A model generated the notes under the pieces. The model was not told the origin of the DNA and ran no database searches. It saw only the letters and a list, made by a program, of their open reading frames with translations. A stretch of DNA of 64,000 nucleotides from Burkholderia stagnalis (GTDB lineage Bacteria > Pseudomonadota > Gammaproteobacteria > Burkholderiales > Burkholderiaceae), in contig NZ_CADESW010000005.1 in assembly GCF_902830275.1 (NCBI RefSeq), positions 297,293 to 361,292 of the forward strand. The letters run 5' to 3'. Both the position numbers and the translations under genes were made by a program. Positions 1 through 9,003 of the stretch are shown in pieces (position 1 is the first letter of the stretch; every line of letters starts with the position of its first letter).

Positions 1-165
1 GCCGAGCGTCTGCTCGAGGATCCGGTCGTCCGGCAGGTGGGCGAGCTGCGGCTCGAACTGCCGTACGATTTCGCGCCCGACGAGTACGAGCAGATCCTGA
101 CCGACTTCGTGCTGCATATCGCGCCGCGTCTGGGTTGGCGGACGGGCGAGGCGGTGGCGGCGTAG
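1..165 (+). CDS. C-terminal end of an unidentified protein
   Basis: The window opens inside a reading frame that runs without a stop to TAG at 163-165, giving 54 residues that end in LGWRTGEAVAA. Codon use is typical of the neighbours, with G/C in nearly all third positions. The segment is acidic and helical-looking and contains no motif I recognise, so I do not assign a family. It lies directly upstream of and co-directional with the flavin monooxygenase operon, so it may be part of the same transcription unit. The start is outside the window. Confidence 0.6.
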   Translation, partial: AERLLEDPVVRQVGELRLELPYDFAPDEYEQILTDFVLHIAPRLGWRTGEAVAA

Positions 166-206
166 CGCATGCGTCTCCCGATCGAACCGAATCAAGAGGA
201 ATACAG

Positions 207-269
207 ATGAATGAAAGAAGCGGACGAGGCGCGGCACGCGTTGGCGAGATGACGGGAGCCGCGTCATGA
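207..269 (+). CDS. Possible 20-residue leader ORF
   Basis: An ATG at 207 has a better ribosome binding site (AAGAGGA at 194-200, 6 nt spacing) than the ATG of the next gene. It opens a 20-codon frame whose TGA overlaps the ATG at 266 (ATGA). This geometry suggests translational coupling: ribosomes loaded on the leader could restart at the monooxygenase gene. It could equally be the true N-terminus of the next gene displaced by a sequencing or real frameshift. No protein motif is present. Confidence 0.3.
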   Translation: MNERSGRGAARVGEMTGAAS

Positions 270-1594
270 GCCGCGCACGCAGGCGGCTGAAGACGCTCGT
301 CGGCGCGGCGAGCGTGATTTACGCGCCCGGCGACCCGGACGCCGCACAGGGCGTGCGGCGCGCGGCCGCGCTTGCGCGCAAGGCGGAAGCGGAGAAGATC
401 ACCGGCCTGTTCACCGCCGACCTGCTGCAGGCCGATCCGGCCGGCCTTGCCGGCACCACGGGCAGCCAGGAGCCGATCGTCGCGCTGGCCGCGCTGAGCC
501 AGGCGACCTCGGCCATCGGGCTCGTCGCGACGGTATCGACGACCTATCACCACCCTTACAACCTCGCGCGGCTGATCGGCACGCTCGATCACGTGAGCGG
601 CGGCCGGGCCGCCTGGAACGCGGTGACGTCGTCGGTCGGCGAGGAAAACTTCGGCGAGGCGGCGTTGCCCGATCCGGAACGGCGCTACGCGCGGGCGGCC
701 GAATTCGTCGAAGTCGTCAACGCGCTGTTCGACGCGAACGATCCGGCCGCGGCGCGGCGCGGGCCGGGCGGCGGCGTGTCGATCGACCCGCGCAAGCTCG
801 GCGCGATCGACTATCGCGGCGCGCACTTTCAGGTGCAGGGGCCGCTGAACGTGCCGCCGTCGCCGCAGCGGCGGCCCGTGCTGTTCCAGGCCGGGCAGTC
901 GGCGAGCGGCGTGACGCTCGGCGCGCGGTACGCGGAAGTCGTCTACACGTCGCAGCCGACCCTCGACGATGCGCGCGCGTTCGTCGCCGAGCTGCATCGG
1001 CAGGCGGCCGCATTCGGCCGCGGCGACCGGTTGCCGCTCGTGATGAATTCGTTTCATTCGGTGATCGGCGAATCCGACGCCGACGTCGCGCGGCGGCTGC
1101 GCGACAAGCACGAGCGCATCGATTACGAACAAGGCCGGTTGAAGCTCGCCGACATGCTCGGCGGCGGCGTCGACCTGCGCGACCTGCCGCTCGACCAGCC
1201 GCTGCCGGAATCGCTGCTGCCGGCCATCGACAGCGTGCATCGCCGGCGCGGACGCGTCGCGATCTTCGTCGGCTACGCGCGGCAGCGCCTGACGCTGCGC
1301 GAATTGATCATCCGCGCGCAGGAAACGGGCCACTGGTCCGTCGCCGGCACGCCGGAGCAGCTCGCCGATGCGATCGAAGCGCGCTATCGGGCGGGGCTCG
1401 TCGACGTGCTGACGCTGCATGGGCTCGGCCAGCCCGACCAGGAGGATCTGCTGCTCAACGGCCTGCTGCCCGAGCTGCGCCGTCGCGGCCTGGTCGATAC
1501 CGATTATCCGGGCGGGGATTTTCGCGCGAACCTCGAACTGCCGGCGTTGCGGCGCGCGTTCGAGCACAAGGAACCGCTGAATGAATACCCGTGA
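266..1594 (+). CDS. LLM-class flavin-dependent monooxygenase (NtaA/SnaA/DszA type)
   Basis: 442 residues, a normal length for the two-component FMNH2-dependent monooxygenases that cleave C-S or C-N bonds with reduced flavin supplied by a separate reductase. The family core is visible: GLVATVSTTYHHPYNLAR, then LDHVSGGRAAWNAVTS, then a conserved RYARAAEFVEVV helix and the late VAGTPEQLADAIEARY segment. The N-terminus is shorter and less conserved than usual for the group (the usual FLYPTGHH-like first strand is not obvious), which makes the start less certain. Its end overlaps the next gene by 14 nt. The pairing with an SfnB/DszC-like enzyme and a second LLM protein points to use of organic sulfur compounds as a sulfur source. 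The substrate cannot be named from sequence. Confidence 0.85.
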   Translation: MSRARRRLKTLVGAASVIYAPGDPDAAQGVRRAAALARKAEAEKITGLFTADLLQADPAGLAGTTGSQEPIVALAALSQATSAIGLVATVSTTYHHPYNLARLIGTLDHVSGGRAAWNAVTSSVGEENFGEAALPDPERRYARAAEFVEVVNALFDANDPAAARRGPGGGVSIDPRKLGAIDYRGAHFQVQGPLNVPPSPQRRPVLFQAGQSASGVTLGARYAEVVYTSQPTLDDARAFVAELHRQAAAFGRGDRLPLVMNSFHSVIGESDADVARRLRDKHERIDYEQGRLKLADMLGGGVDLRDLPLDQPLPESLLPAIDSVHRRRGRVAIFVGYARQRLTLRELIIRAQETGHWSVAGTPEQLADAIEARYRAGLVDVLTLHGLGQPDQEDLLLNGLLPELRRRGLVDTDYPGGDFRANLELPALRRAFEHKEPLNEYP

Positions 1595-2798
1595 TGTGCT
1601 CGGTACGCGCGATGCATTGCGCGACGCGCTTGCCGCGCTACCCGATCTCGCGAATGCGATCGGGCAGGATGCCGCGCAACGCGAGGCGCGCCGCGAACTG
1701 CCGTTCGAGGGTTTCGCGCTCTTCCGGCGCTCGGCGCTGGGCGTGCTGCGCATTCCGGCGGCGCGGGGCGGCCTTGGCGGCACGCTGGTCGATCTGTTCG
1801 ACACGGTCGCGACGCTGGCCGCCGCCGACTCGAATCTCGCGCATGCGCTGCGCATCCACTACGACATGACCGAGACGCTGCGCCTGTCGCCGCGCACGCC
1901 GTTCAACGACGTGCAGCTCGAACGCGCGCTGGCCGGCGCGATCTTCGGCGGCGCGTCGACCGAGCGCGGCACGTCGCGGCCGGGCGAGAACACGACCGTG
2001 CTGCGCCGGGACGGCGACCACCATCGCGTGACGGGCCGCAAATACTATTCGACGGGCACCGCGTTTGCCGATTTCGCGCGCATCAACGTGGAGAACGAGC
2101 AGGGCGACGCACTGGCCGTGATCATTCCGGTCGCGCGCGATGGCGTGCAGGTGCTCGACGACTGGGACGGGATGGGGCAGCGCATGACCGCGAGCGGCAG
2201 CCTGCTGCTCGACGACGTGCAGGTGTTCGCGGACGAAGTCGCCGCGCGCGACGGCTCGTCGCTCGTCGGCCGCCATTGCGGCGCGCTGCGGCAGCTTCAT
2301 CTCGTCGCGACGGCGGCGGGAATCGTGCGCAACGTGATCGCCGACGCGCGCCGCTATGTGCTCGAGCACGGGCGCCCGGTGCTGCACAGCCCGGCGCCGA
2401 CCGCGCGCGACGATCATTTCATCCAGCAGATCGTCGGCGAGCTGTCCGCGCACGGTCACGCGATCGACGCGCTCGTGCGCGACAACGCGCGGGCGCTCGA
2501 CCGTTCCGCGGATGCGATCGAAGCCGGCGATGCCGAGGCCCATGCGCTGGTGCTCGACAGCGCGCTCGCGACCGCGCGCACGCAGCTCGTCGTCGGCAAG
2601 CTCGCGCTGCATGCGGCCGAGCGGCTGTTCGAAGTCGGCGGCGCGTCGGCGACGGCGCGCACCCACAACCTCGACCGGCACTGGCGCAACCTGCGCACGA
2701 TCTTCAGCCACAACCCGCTGCTGCACAAGGCGCGCGTGATCGGCGACTACGCGCTGAACGGCGTGACGACGCACCTGACCGAAGGGCGCGTGTTCTGA
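1581..2798 (+). CDS. Acyl-CoA-dehydrogenase-fold flavin monooxygenase (SfnB/DszC-like)
   Basis: 405 residues with the acyl-CoA dehydrogenase fold: an N-terminal helical part, a middle beta domain (GGASTERGTSRPGENTT, then VTGRKYYSTGTAFADF) and a C-terminal helical FMN/FAD-binding part ending in the typical RHWRNLRTIFSHNP-like stretch. In this subfamily that signature goes with SfnB/DszC-type proteins, which hydroxylate sulfur compounds or amines rather than dehydrogenate acyl-CoA. It overlaps the preceding LLM gene by 14 nt and is followed 39 nt later by another LLM gene. The three therefore almost certainly form one operon for desulfurisation of an organosulfur compound. The exact substrate is unknown. 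Confidence 0.85.
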   Translation: MNTRDVLGTRDALRDALAALPDLANAIGQDAAQREARRELPFEGFALFRRSALGVLRIPAARGGLGGTLVDLFDTVATLAAADSNLAHALRIHYDMTETLRLSPRTPFNDVQLERALAGAIFGGASTERGTSRPGENTTVLRRDGDHHRVTGRKYYSTGTAFADFARINVENEQGDALAVIIPVARDGVQVLDDWDGMGQRMTASGSLLLDDVQVFADEVAARDGSSLVGRHCGALRQLHLVATAAGIVRNVIADARRYVLEHGRPVLHSPAPTARDDHFIQQIVGELSAHGHAIDALVRDNARALDRSADAIEAGDAEAHALVLDSALATARTQLVVGKLALHAAERLFEVGGASATARTHNLDRHWRNLRTIFSHNPLLHKARVIGDYALNGVTTHLTEGRVF

Positions 2799-2837
2799 TC
2801 CGGCCGCGCGCGCGGCCTCCTTTCCGGAATCATCCTG

Positions 2838-4196
2838 ATGACCCACCGCACCGGCCACCTGCACCTCGGCGCATTCCTGTACCCCACCGGCCATCACATC
2901 GCCGCGTGGCGCCATCCCGGCTCGCAGGCAGACGCGGGCGTCGATTTTCGCCACTACGCGCTGCTCGCGCAGGCGGCCGAGGCGGCGAAGTTCGACCTCG
3001 TGTTCCTCGCGGACGGCGTCGGCACGCGCGGCGACGACGTCGAATTCCTGAGCCGCACCGCGCACAGCTACGTCGCGCAGTTCGAGCCGCTGACGCTGCT
3101 GTCGGCCCTCGCGGCCGTGACCGAGCGGATCGGCCTCGTCGGCACCGCGTCGACGAGTTTCAACGAGCCGTTCCACATCGCGCGCAAGTTCGCGTCGCTG
3201 GACCATATCAGCGGCGGCCGCGCGGGCTGGAACCTCGTCACGTCGTCGAGCGAGCACGAAGCGCGCAACTTCAATCGCGACGCGCATTTCGAGCACGCCG
3301 AGCGCTATGCGCGCGCGGAGGAATTCGCCGACGTCGTGCGCGGCCTGTGGGACAGCTGGGACGACGACGCATTCGTGCGCGATCGCGCAGCGGGCCGCTT
3401 CTTCGATCCGGCGAAACGCCATGTGCTCGACCATCGCGGCCGCTTCTTCCAGGTGCGCGGGCCGCTGAACGTCGCACGGCCGCCGCAGGGGCATCCGGTC
3501 GTCGTGCAGGCCGGTGCGTCGCCGGCCGGCACGCGGCTGGCCGCGCGCACGGCCGAGGTCATCTTCACCGCGCAGCAGACGCTCGACGACGCCGTCGCGT
3601 TCTATGCGGACGTGAAGGGCCAGCTCGCCGCATTCGGCCGCGACCCCGACACGCTGAAGATCATGCCGGGCGTGTTCCCGGTCGTGGGCCGCACCGAAAG
3701 CGAAGCGAAAGAGAAATTCGACGCGCTGCAGTCGCTGATCGACCCGACGGTCGGGCTCGCGCTCGTGTCGGGCCTCACGGGCGGGTTCGACCTGTCCGCA
3801 TATCCGCTCGACGGCCCGATTCCGCCGCTGCCGGAAACCAATGCCAGCAAGAGCCGGCAGATGCTGACGCTCGAGCTTGCGCGCCGCGAGAACCTGACGA
3901 TTCGCGAGCTCTACCTGCGCATCGCGGGCGCGCGCGGCCATTGGCAGCTGGTCGGCACGCCGGAGCAGATCGTCGACCAGCTCGAGGCGCGCTTCGTGCA
4001 CTACGGCGCGGACGGCTACAACGTGATGGCGCCGACGCTGCCCGGCGGGCTCGACGATTTCATCGCGCTCGTGCTGCCCGAGCTGCGCCGTCGCGGGCGG
4101 TTTCGCAGCGACTATGCCGGCCGCACGCTGCGCGATCATCTCGGGCTGCGGCGGCCCGGGCGCCGCGACGCCGCGGTGCGCCGTGCAGGGGTATGA
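2838..4196 (+). CDS. LLM-class flavin-dependent monooxygenase (NtaA/DmoA/SnaA type)
   Basis: 452 residues and a canonical member of the family. It has the N-terminal HLGAFLYPTGHHIAAWRHP strand, FDLVFLADGVGTRG, the central IGLVGTASTSFNEPFHIARK, and LDHISGGRAGWNLVTSSSEHEA, followed by the ERYARAEEFADVV helix. The C-terminal part carries HWQLVGTPEQIVDQLEARF and VLPELRRRGRFRSDY. It uses FMNH2 and O2; a reductase partner is not in the window. It is the third gene of the sulfur operon. A 285-nt AT-rich gap then precedes an AraC-type regulator that may control the operon. Confidence 0.9.
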   Translation: MTHRTGHLHLGAFLYPTGHHIAAWRHPGSQADAGVDFRHYALLAQAAEAAKFDLVFLADGVGTRGDDVEFLSRTAHSYVAQFEPLTLLSALAAVTERIGLVGTASTSFNEPFHIARKFASLDHISGGRAGWNLVTSSSEHEARNFNRDAHFEHAERYARAEEFADVVRGLWDSWDDDAFVRDRAAGRFFDPAKRHVLDHRGRFFQVRGPLNVARPPQGHPVVVQAGASPAGTRLAARTAEVIFTAQQTLDDAVAFYADVKGQLAAFGRDPDTLKIMPGVFPVVGRTESEAKEKFDALQSLIDPTVGLALVSGLTGGFDLSAYPLDGPIPPLPETNASKSRQMLTLELARRENLTIRELYLRIAGARGHWQLVGTPEQIVDQLEARFVHYGADGYNVMAPTLPGGLDDFIALVLPELRRRGRFRSDYAGRTLRDHLGLRRPGRRDAAVRRAGV

Positions 4197-4481
4197 CCGG
4201 GATTCTTGAAAAAACCGCCACATCAGACAGGCATATTATTAATTGGGACATATCCGTTCGATTAACTTTGTGTTTATTTGGCGATTCTCGTGAATAATCC
4301 GGGCTCCTGGGCGGGATTTTGCAGAAAATGCTGTCCCTATATGGGCAGGTGATGAAGATGAATTATATGGATATAAGAATTACATCTTCAGAAATCATGT
4401 TTATTTTCTGCATTGTCAAACTTTCTGAAAGAAATAAACATTATGATCTGAGGCATTCAAATAAAGAGCCGAGGATCGCGC

Positions 4482-5516
4482 ATGAGTACCGAGATACGTT
4501 CGCCCTATTGGTTTTCCCTGCAGGATTATCCGGCTGCCGAACGTCTCGAAGCATGGCGGGCGCAGTATTCGGTGTCGGAATTCACGCCGATCGCGCCGAT
4601 CGATCCGGCCATCGACTACCAGTTCACTGGATATACGCTCGGCAACATCTCGATGGGCAAATGGGTTTATCGCCAGCCGGACGGCGCGAGCATGCCGCTC
4701 ATGTATGCGCTGAACCGTTCGACGCCCTTCATCCGGCGGGACGGGCTGGACAACTATTCATTCAACTTCCGGCATGCGGGCGCGGTGCACGGTGAAATCG
4801 ACGGGCGCGCGGTGTCGGTACGGCCGGGCGAAGTCCTCGTCGTCGACCAGGCTCGCCCCTATCACCGTGAAATCCAGGCCGGCGACGCAATCACCTTGCT
4901 GGTTGCGCGCGATGCGCTGCCCAACCTGCCGTCGAACATTCACGGCACGATCTTCAGCGGGAACATGAGCCAGCTGCTCGAGGATTATCTGAGAATCCTG
5001 ATCGAGCGGATCGGCACGCTGTCGCAGTCCGAAGCGCTGCACGCCGAAGAGGCGACGCTGAGCCTGGTGAAAGCGATGCTGAACCCGTTCGGGGCGGACG
5101 CCGCGAATGCGCGAAACGAACTCCTGGCGACCCTGTACGTGAAGATCAAGGAGTACATCCGGCAGAACCTGGAGTCGCCGGATCTGTCTCCGGAGCGGAT
5201 CTGCAAGGATATCGGCATTTCGCGCTCGAGCCTCTACCGGTTGTTCGAACAGGATGGCGGCGTCGCGAACTACATCCGCAAGCGCCGCCTGCTCGCGGTC
5301 CATCGCGCGCTCATGTCGCCCGGCAGCACGCGCCACCGGATCGGCGACCTGGCCTATCGCTACGGTTTCAACAGCAATACGCAGCTGAGCCGCGCATTCA
5401 AGCAGGCGTTCGGCCATGCGCCGAGCGAAACCCGCGACGTGGCCGAGCGCGGGCAGCACGTCAAACAGCGGCGCAGCGACGCCGACTACGGCGGCTGGCT
5501 CACGCAGATGCGCTGA
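4482..5516 (+). CDS. AraC-family transcriptional regulator
   Basis: 344 residues. Residues about 1-200 form an AraC-binding-like sensor domain, with a beta-barrel stretch around HGEIDGRAVSVRPGEVLVVDQ. Residues about 220-320 form the double helix-turn-helix: the first around SPERICKDIGISRSSLYRLFEQDGG, the second around IGDLAYRYGFNSNTQLSRAF. It has a GAGG ribosome binding site before the ATG. The 285 nt upstream (4197-4481) are strikingly AT-rich for this genome and probably carry the promoter and operator. It could regulate the upstream sulfur operon or act as a cluster regulator; it is followed by a strong convergent terminator. Confidence 0.9.
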   Translation: MSTEIRSPYWFSLQDYPAAERLEAWRAQYSVSEFTPIAPIDPAIDYQFTGYTLGNISMGKWVYRQPDGASMPLMYALNRSTPFIRRDGLDNYSFNFRHAGAVHGEIDGRAVSVRPGEVLVVDQARPYHREIQAGDAITLLVARDALPNLPSNIHGTIFSGNMSQLLEDYLRILIERIGTLSQSEALHAEEATLSLVKAMLNPFGADAANARNELLATLYVKIKEYIRQNLESPDLSPERICKDIGISRSSLYRLFEQDGGVANYIRKRRLLAVHRALMSPGSTRHRIGDLAYRYGFNSNTQLSRAFKQAFGHAPSETRDVAERGQHVKQRRSDADYGGWLTQMR

Positions 5517-5524
5517 AACGCGCA

Positions 5525-5557
5525 GGCGGCCCGGTGCGTCGTCCGCACCGGGCCGCC
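5525..5557. terminator. Convergent hairpin terminator
   Basis: A perfect 14-bp stem (5525-5538 with 5544-5557) and a 5-nt loop lie between the convergent ends of the AraC gene and the NTF2-like gene. It is GC-rich and lacks a clear T tract, as is common in Burkholderia. It likely serves both strands. Confidence 0.7.
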
Positions 5558-5576
5558 CGCGCATCGTGTCGCGCGA

Positions 5577-5963
5577 TCAGGCGAACGCTTCCACGGCGGC
5601 GGCCGTGTCCTCGAAGATCCGGTAATGACGGATCACGTTGCCCTCGATCTGCGCGACGACCGCGAACTCGCTCTTGAAGATCCGGCCCGTCTTGCGCACG
5701 CGGTGCTGCATGAAGCCGTACGCGAACACGTAATCGTCGGCTTCGGCCCATTTCCTGATCTCGAACGTCTCGGTCTCGAACTGCTCGGCGAGCGTGCCGA
5801 GCAGTCGTTCCACGCCGGCCTTGCCGACGAATCGTCCGTAGATCGGCAGATACGCCGGACCCTGCGGCTCGAATACCGTCGCGTCGTCGATAACGGCGAG
5901 CGCGCCCTGCACGTCGCGGGCACCGACCTTCGAGAAGAACTGCTGCAGCGGATTGAGCGCCAT
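5577..5963 (-). CDS. NTF2/SnoaL-like small protein
   Basis: 128 residues with the cone-shaped alpha+beta NTF2-like layout: an N-terminal helix (NPLQQFFSKVGARDVQGALAV), a middle part including PIYGRFVGKAGVERLLGTLA, and three C-terminal strands with the repeated pattern FAYGFMQHRVRKTGRIF. Members act as small isomerases, cyclases, hydrolases or ligand binders. The start has a GGAGG ribosome binding site. It is the last gene of the minus-strand operon that begins at 11456, so a tailoring role in that pathway is likely, but no substrate can be inferred. Confidence 0.75.
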   Translation of the reverse strand: MALNPLQQFFSKVGARDVQGALAVIDDATVFEPQGPAYLPIYGRFVGKAGVERLLGTLAEQFETETFEIRKWAEADDYVFAYGFMQHRVRKTGRIFKSEFAVVAQIEGNVIRHYRIFEDTAAAVEAFA

Positions 5964-6048
5964 ACAAACCTCCGTGAATGATGGATGGCGAAGCGGGATT
6001 ATCGAGACCGGCTCCCGCCGCGATGCCGGTGTGTTGCCGCTCCCGCCG

Positions 6049-6372
6049 CTATGCCTTCAACAGCGCGAGCTTGTCATTGACGTTCGCCCAGCGCGCCGCG
6101 TCCGCCGTCGGCAGCTGGCTGCGCGTGATGCTTGGCCAGGTTTTCGACAGCGTGGCGTTGAGTGCGACGAACGCTTGCTGGCCGGCCGGCACCTCGTCGG
6201 CGGGGAAGATCGCGTCGACGGGGCACTCGCCGCGGCATACCCCGCAGTCGATGCACTCATCCGGGTCGATGACGAGAAAGTTCGAGCCTTCGTGAAAGCA
6301 ATCGACAGGGCACACCTCGACGCAATCGGTGTAGCGGCACTGGATGCAGCTTTCGGTGACGACATGTGCCAT
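6049..6372 (-). CDS. fdxA: 7Fe ferredoxin (FdxA type)
   Basis: 107 residues with the Azotobacter FdI-type cysteine pattern. Cys9, Cys17 and Cys50 fit a [3Fe-4S] cluster; Cys21, Cys40, Cys43 and Cys46 fit a [4Fe-4S] cluster; Cys12 and Cys25 are the extra cysteines seen in the family. Such proteins carry single electrons to oxygenases and reductases. Housekeeping fdxA genes exist elsewhere in Burkholderia genomes. A copy inside this operon beside a diiron-type oxidase and a [2Fe-2S] ferredoxin suggests a dedicated electron donor. Confidence 0.93.
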   Translation of the reverse strand: MAHVVTESCIQCRYTDCVEVCPVDCFHEGSNFLVIDPDECIDCGVCRGECPVDAIFPADEVPAGQQAFVALNATLSKTWPSITRSQLPTADAARWANVNDKLALLKA

Positions 6373-6399
6373 GCTCGGCTCCCGTTGAAAAAGTGAGGG

Positions 6400-7644
6400 T
6401 CAAGACGCCGTCGGAACATGAACGCTCAGCGACGCCAGCGCGAATAGCCGCTCGATCCATTGGCGCGTCTCGTCGGGGCTTGGCGTGCCGATGATGCCGG
6501 CGAGCGGCGCTTCGTGCGCCGAATACGTGACGTTCGACGCGAACGCGCGACCGATTTCGAGTTCGTTCCATGCGAGCACCGCGGCACTGCCGCGGAACGG
6601 CTCGGTGCCGCTGAACCCGTGATACCGCCCGCCTCGCAGGTGATGCCCCGGAAACACGAACCAGCCGTGCCAGAGCTGCTGCGTGAACGCGGCGCGTGCC
6701 GGAATCCGGATCGGTTCGCCGAGCAGGAGGCTCAGCTCGGTCGACGGCAGGTGAATGCCGGTGGCGAGCTCGAAGGTTGCGACCACGTCGGCGCCGCCGA
6801 CCCGATTGCCGACCTCGAGGAACACCAGTTCGCCCGCGTGCTCGATCGCTTCGAGATGGAAGGCGCCGCCGTCGATGCACACGGCGGCCAGCGTGCGCTC
6901 GACCCATCGGCGGGCGGCGTCGCTCAGCGCGAAATGGAACGAGCCGAGCGGGCGGCCGGCGGCATAGGCCAGGCAGGTGCCGACATAGCGGCTCGCCGTG
7001 ATCGCACGGATCTCGCCGTCGGCAACGATGCCGTCGAAATGCAGGATCGGGCCATCGACGAATTCCTCGAGTTCGAAGTCGTCGATACGCGGCGCGCCTG
7101 AATCGAGCGCGGCGACGCCGGTGCGGCCGGCCGCCAGCGCGTCGGATAGCGCGGCGGGCGTGTCGAACACGACGACATCCGCACTCGATGCGCCGCTGTG
7201 CGGTTTCAGCACGGTTGCGCCGTGCCACGGCGTGTGTCCGTGCGCGTCGATCCAGTCGCGCAGCGGCATGAAGCGCGGCACACGCAAACCGGCGTCGCGC
7301 ACGGCCTGCTTCATCCTGACCTTGTCGCGCACCAGCATCACCTGTTCGACCGATTTGCCGCCGATGCCGAGCCGGGCGCGCAGCTTCGCCGCGTCGAGCA
7401 ATTCATACTCCGACAGGGAAATCACGACGTCGAAGCGGTGCGGATGCGCATCGAGCCATGCGCTGGCTTCGTCGAATGCGGAAGCGAGGCCGGCCCGTTC
7501 GACACGGGTGCAGCGCAGCTGCGCCGGAATCGTGTCCAGAATGTCGCGCTTGCCGAAGTACGTCACGTCGTGCCGATCGTGATCGATGCCGCGCGCGTAG
7601 TCGATGCGCGGATACGGCACGCGGTGCAGTACGAGAATCTTCAT
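6400..7644 (-). CDS. ATP-grasp ligase 1
   Basis: 414 residues from the ATG at 7644, which has a GGAG ribosome binding site. It has a Rossmann-like N-terminal domain starting MKILVLHRVPYPRIDYARG, a central ATP-grasp domain (TVLKPHSGASSADVVVF as the nucleotide-binding strand-loop), and a C-terminal metal and substrate site FLEVGNRVGGADVV. ATP-grasp enzymes of this type activate a carboxylate as acyl-phosphate and join it to an amine, usually an amino acid. It is one of three different ATP-grasp genes side by side (34-nt gap to the next). The pathway therefore probably assembles a short peptide or amide without an NRPS. Confidence 0.85.
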   Translation of the reverse strand: MKILVLHRVPYPRIDYARGIDHDRHDVTYFGKRDILDTIPAQLRCTRVERAGLASAFDEASAWLDAHPHRFDVVISLSEYELLDAAKLRARLGIGGKSVEQVMLVRDKVRMKQAVRDAGLRVPRFMPLRDWIDAHGHTPWHGATVLKPHSGASSADVVVFDTPAALSDALAAGRTGVAALDSGAPRIDDFELEEFVDGPILHFDGIVADGEIRAITASRYVGTCLAYAAGRPLGSFHFALSDAARRWVERTLAAVCIDGGAFHLEAIEHAGELVFLEVGNRVGGADVVATFELATGIHLPSTELSLLLGEPIRIPARAAFTQQLWHGWFVFPGHHLRGGRYHGFSGTEPFRGSAAVLAWNELEIGRAFASNVTYSAHEAPLAGIIGTPSPDETRQWIERLFALASLSVHVPTAS

Positions 7645-7678
7645 CCCAGGTCTCCAGACAAAACGAAGGGCGGCGGCG

Positions 7679-9001
7679 TCATGCCGCCGCGCGTGCTTCG
7701 CAGGCGGCGTCGAGTGCCGCCGGCCAGTTCGCGCGCAGGGTGGCCACCACGTCGCGGATGTCGGCGTCGCCGGCTTCCAGCGTGATGCAGGCGAGCGCGA
7801 CGAAGTCGGCGTTATCGCGCGCGATCGCATGCACGAAGCGCCGCTCCGTCGACAGCCACTCGAAGCTGCGCGCTTGCAGTGCGCCGTCGCTCAAGCCGAG
7901 CATGCGGGCCGTATCGGCGATCGCATCGTCGAGCGGCGACGCGTCGATGCGCACGTCCTGCGACGAAAACGACTGGTCCTCGGCCACGCCGAGCATCACG
8001 GCGGCGGCGAAACGCCCGGGCGGCGGCAGCGTGGGGGGCGGCGCAACCCCCCAGGCCGCATCGATCCAAGCATGGAACAGGTCGACGCCGTAGGCCCAGC
8101 GGGCGAGCCACCAGATCTTCATGCCCGCCGGGCGCCGGTTCGGCTCGACGACGGCCGCGCGCAGCCCGTCGTCGCTGAGCTTGATTTCGTTGTGGAACGG
8201 GCCGTCCCGCTGGCCGACCAGCAGGTTCGCCAGCCGGCCGGCGCGCGTCAGTGTGTCCGCTTCGTGCGCGGCGAGCCGCGACGGCAGAATCTGCGCGACC
8301 TCGACCGGATAGCGTCCGGTGGCGCTGACCTTCTCGGTTGTAAACGACAGGGCGCCCAGGCCGTCGAACGAAAACTCGCGCGCGAACGGAATGAAGGCCT
8401 CGCAGATCACGCCGCGCGACAGATACGGCGCGACTTCGCTGAACGCTGCGTCGAGGCTGTCGCCGTCGCGCACGACCACCACGCCCCGGTTGTTGCCCTC
8501 ACAGGAGGGCTTGACGACGAAGCCGCCCGGATGATCGGCCGCGAAGCGCCGCAGATCGTCGACCGACGCGGCCTCGGCATAGTCCGGCACCATCACGCGC
8601 TGGGCTTCGAGCAGCGCGCGCACGCGGTGTTCGGCAACCCGGTAGGCATGCTTGCTGAACGCGCCTTGCGCGAGCGGTGCGGAGTCGACGGCCAGGCCGA
8701 GCCGCTCCAGCAATGCGGCGCCTTGCTGGACCGCGTTGTCGGAAAACACGATGCCGGCGCGCAGATCGCTCGCGATATCCGCGAGCCGCGCGAGCGCGGC
8801 ATCGACAAAGCCGTCGGCGAGCGGATCGAGATCGATCACGTCGTCGCAGATGCGCCGGTCGCGCTCGCCGGGCCCCGAACGGATCAGCACCGTGCGTGCG
8901 CCGTAGCGCTCACGCGCGTAGCGGGCGAGGTGGGCGACGTCGTCCACCCGGCTGAGGTTGTAGTCGACGATCAGCAGCGTCGAAGCGGATTGGGTGGTCA
9001 T
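7679..9001 (-). CDS. ATP-grasp ligase 2
   Basis: 440 residues from the ATG at 9001; a longer open frame upstream overlaps the previous gene and is rejected. Recognisable parts are the N-terminal domain (STLLIVDYNLSRVDD), an ATP-grasp core with GGFVVKPSCEGNNRGVVVV, and a metal site region HNEIKLSDDGLRAAVVEPN. The last strand reads EPNRRPAGMKIWW rather than the usual ExNxRxGG, so substrate binding may differ from the two sister enzymes. It starts 2 nt after the stop of ligase 3, which shows tight coupling. It belongs to the carboxylate-amine ligases; the substrate is unknown. Confidence 0.85.
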   Translation of the reverse strand: MTTQSASTLLIVDYNLSRVDDVAHLARYARERYGARTVLIRSGPGERDRRICDDVIDLDPLADGFVDAALARLADIASDLRAGIVFSDNAVQQGAALLERLGLAVDSAPLAQGAFSKHAYRVAEHRVRALLEAQRVMVPDYAEAASVDDLRRFAADHPGGFVVKPSCEGNNRGVVVVRDGDSLDAAFSEVAPYLSRGVICEAFIPFAREFSFDGLGALSFTTEKVSATGRYPVEVAQILPSRLAAHEADTLTRAGRLANLLVGQRDGPFHNEIKLSDDGLRAAVVEPNRRPAGMKIWWLARWAYGVDLFHAWIDAAWGVAPPPTLPPPGRFAAAVMLGVAEDQSFSSQDVRIDASPLDDAIADTARMLGLSDGALQARSFEWLSTERRFVHAIARDNADFVALACITLEAGDADIRDVVATLRANWPAALDAACEARAAA

Positions 9002-9003
9002 GG

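Noticed and set aside
1638..4223. Long open frame (861 codons) on the minus strand
   Set aside because: It is the antisense shadow of the SfnB-like and LLM genes in high-GC DNA, with an Arg/Ala/His-rich composition and no family motifs.
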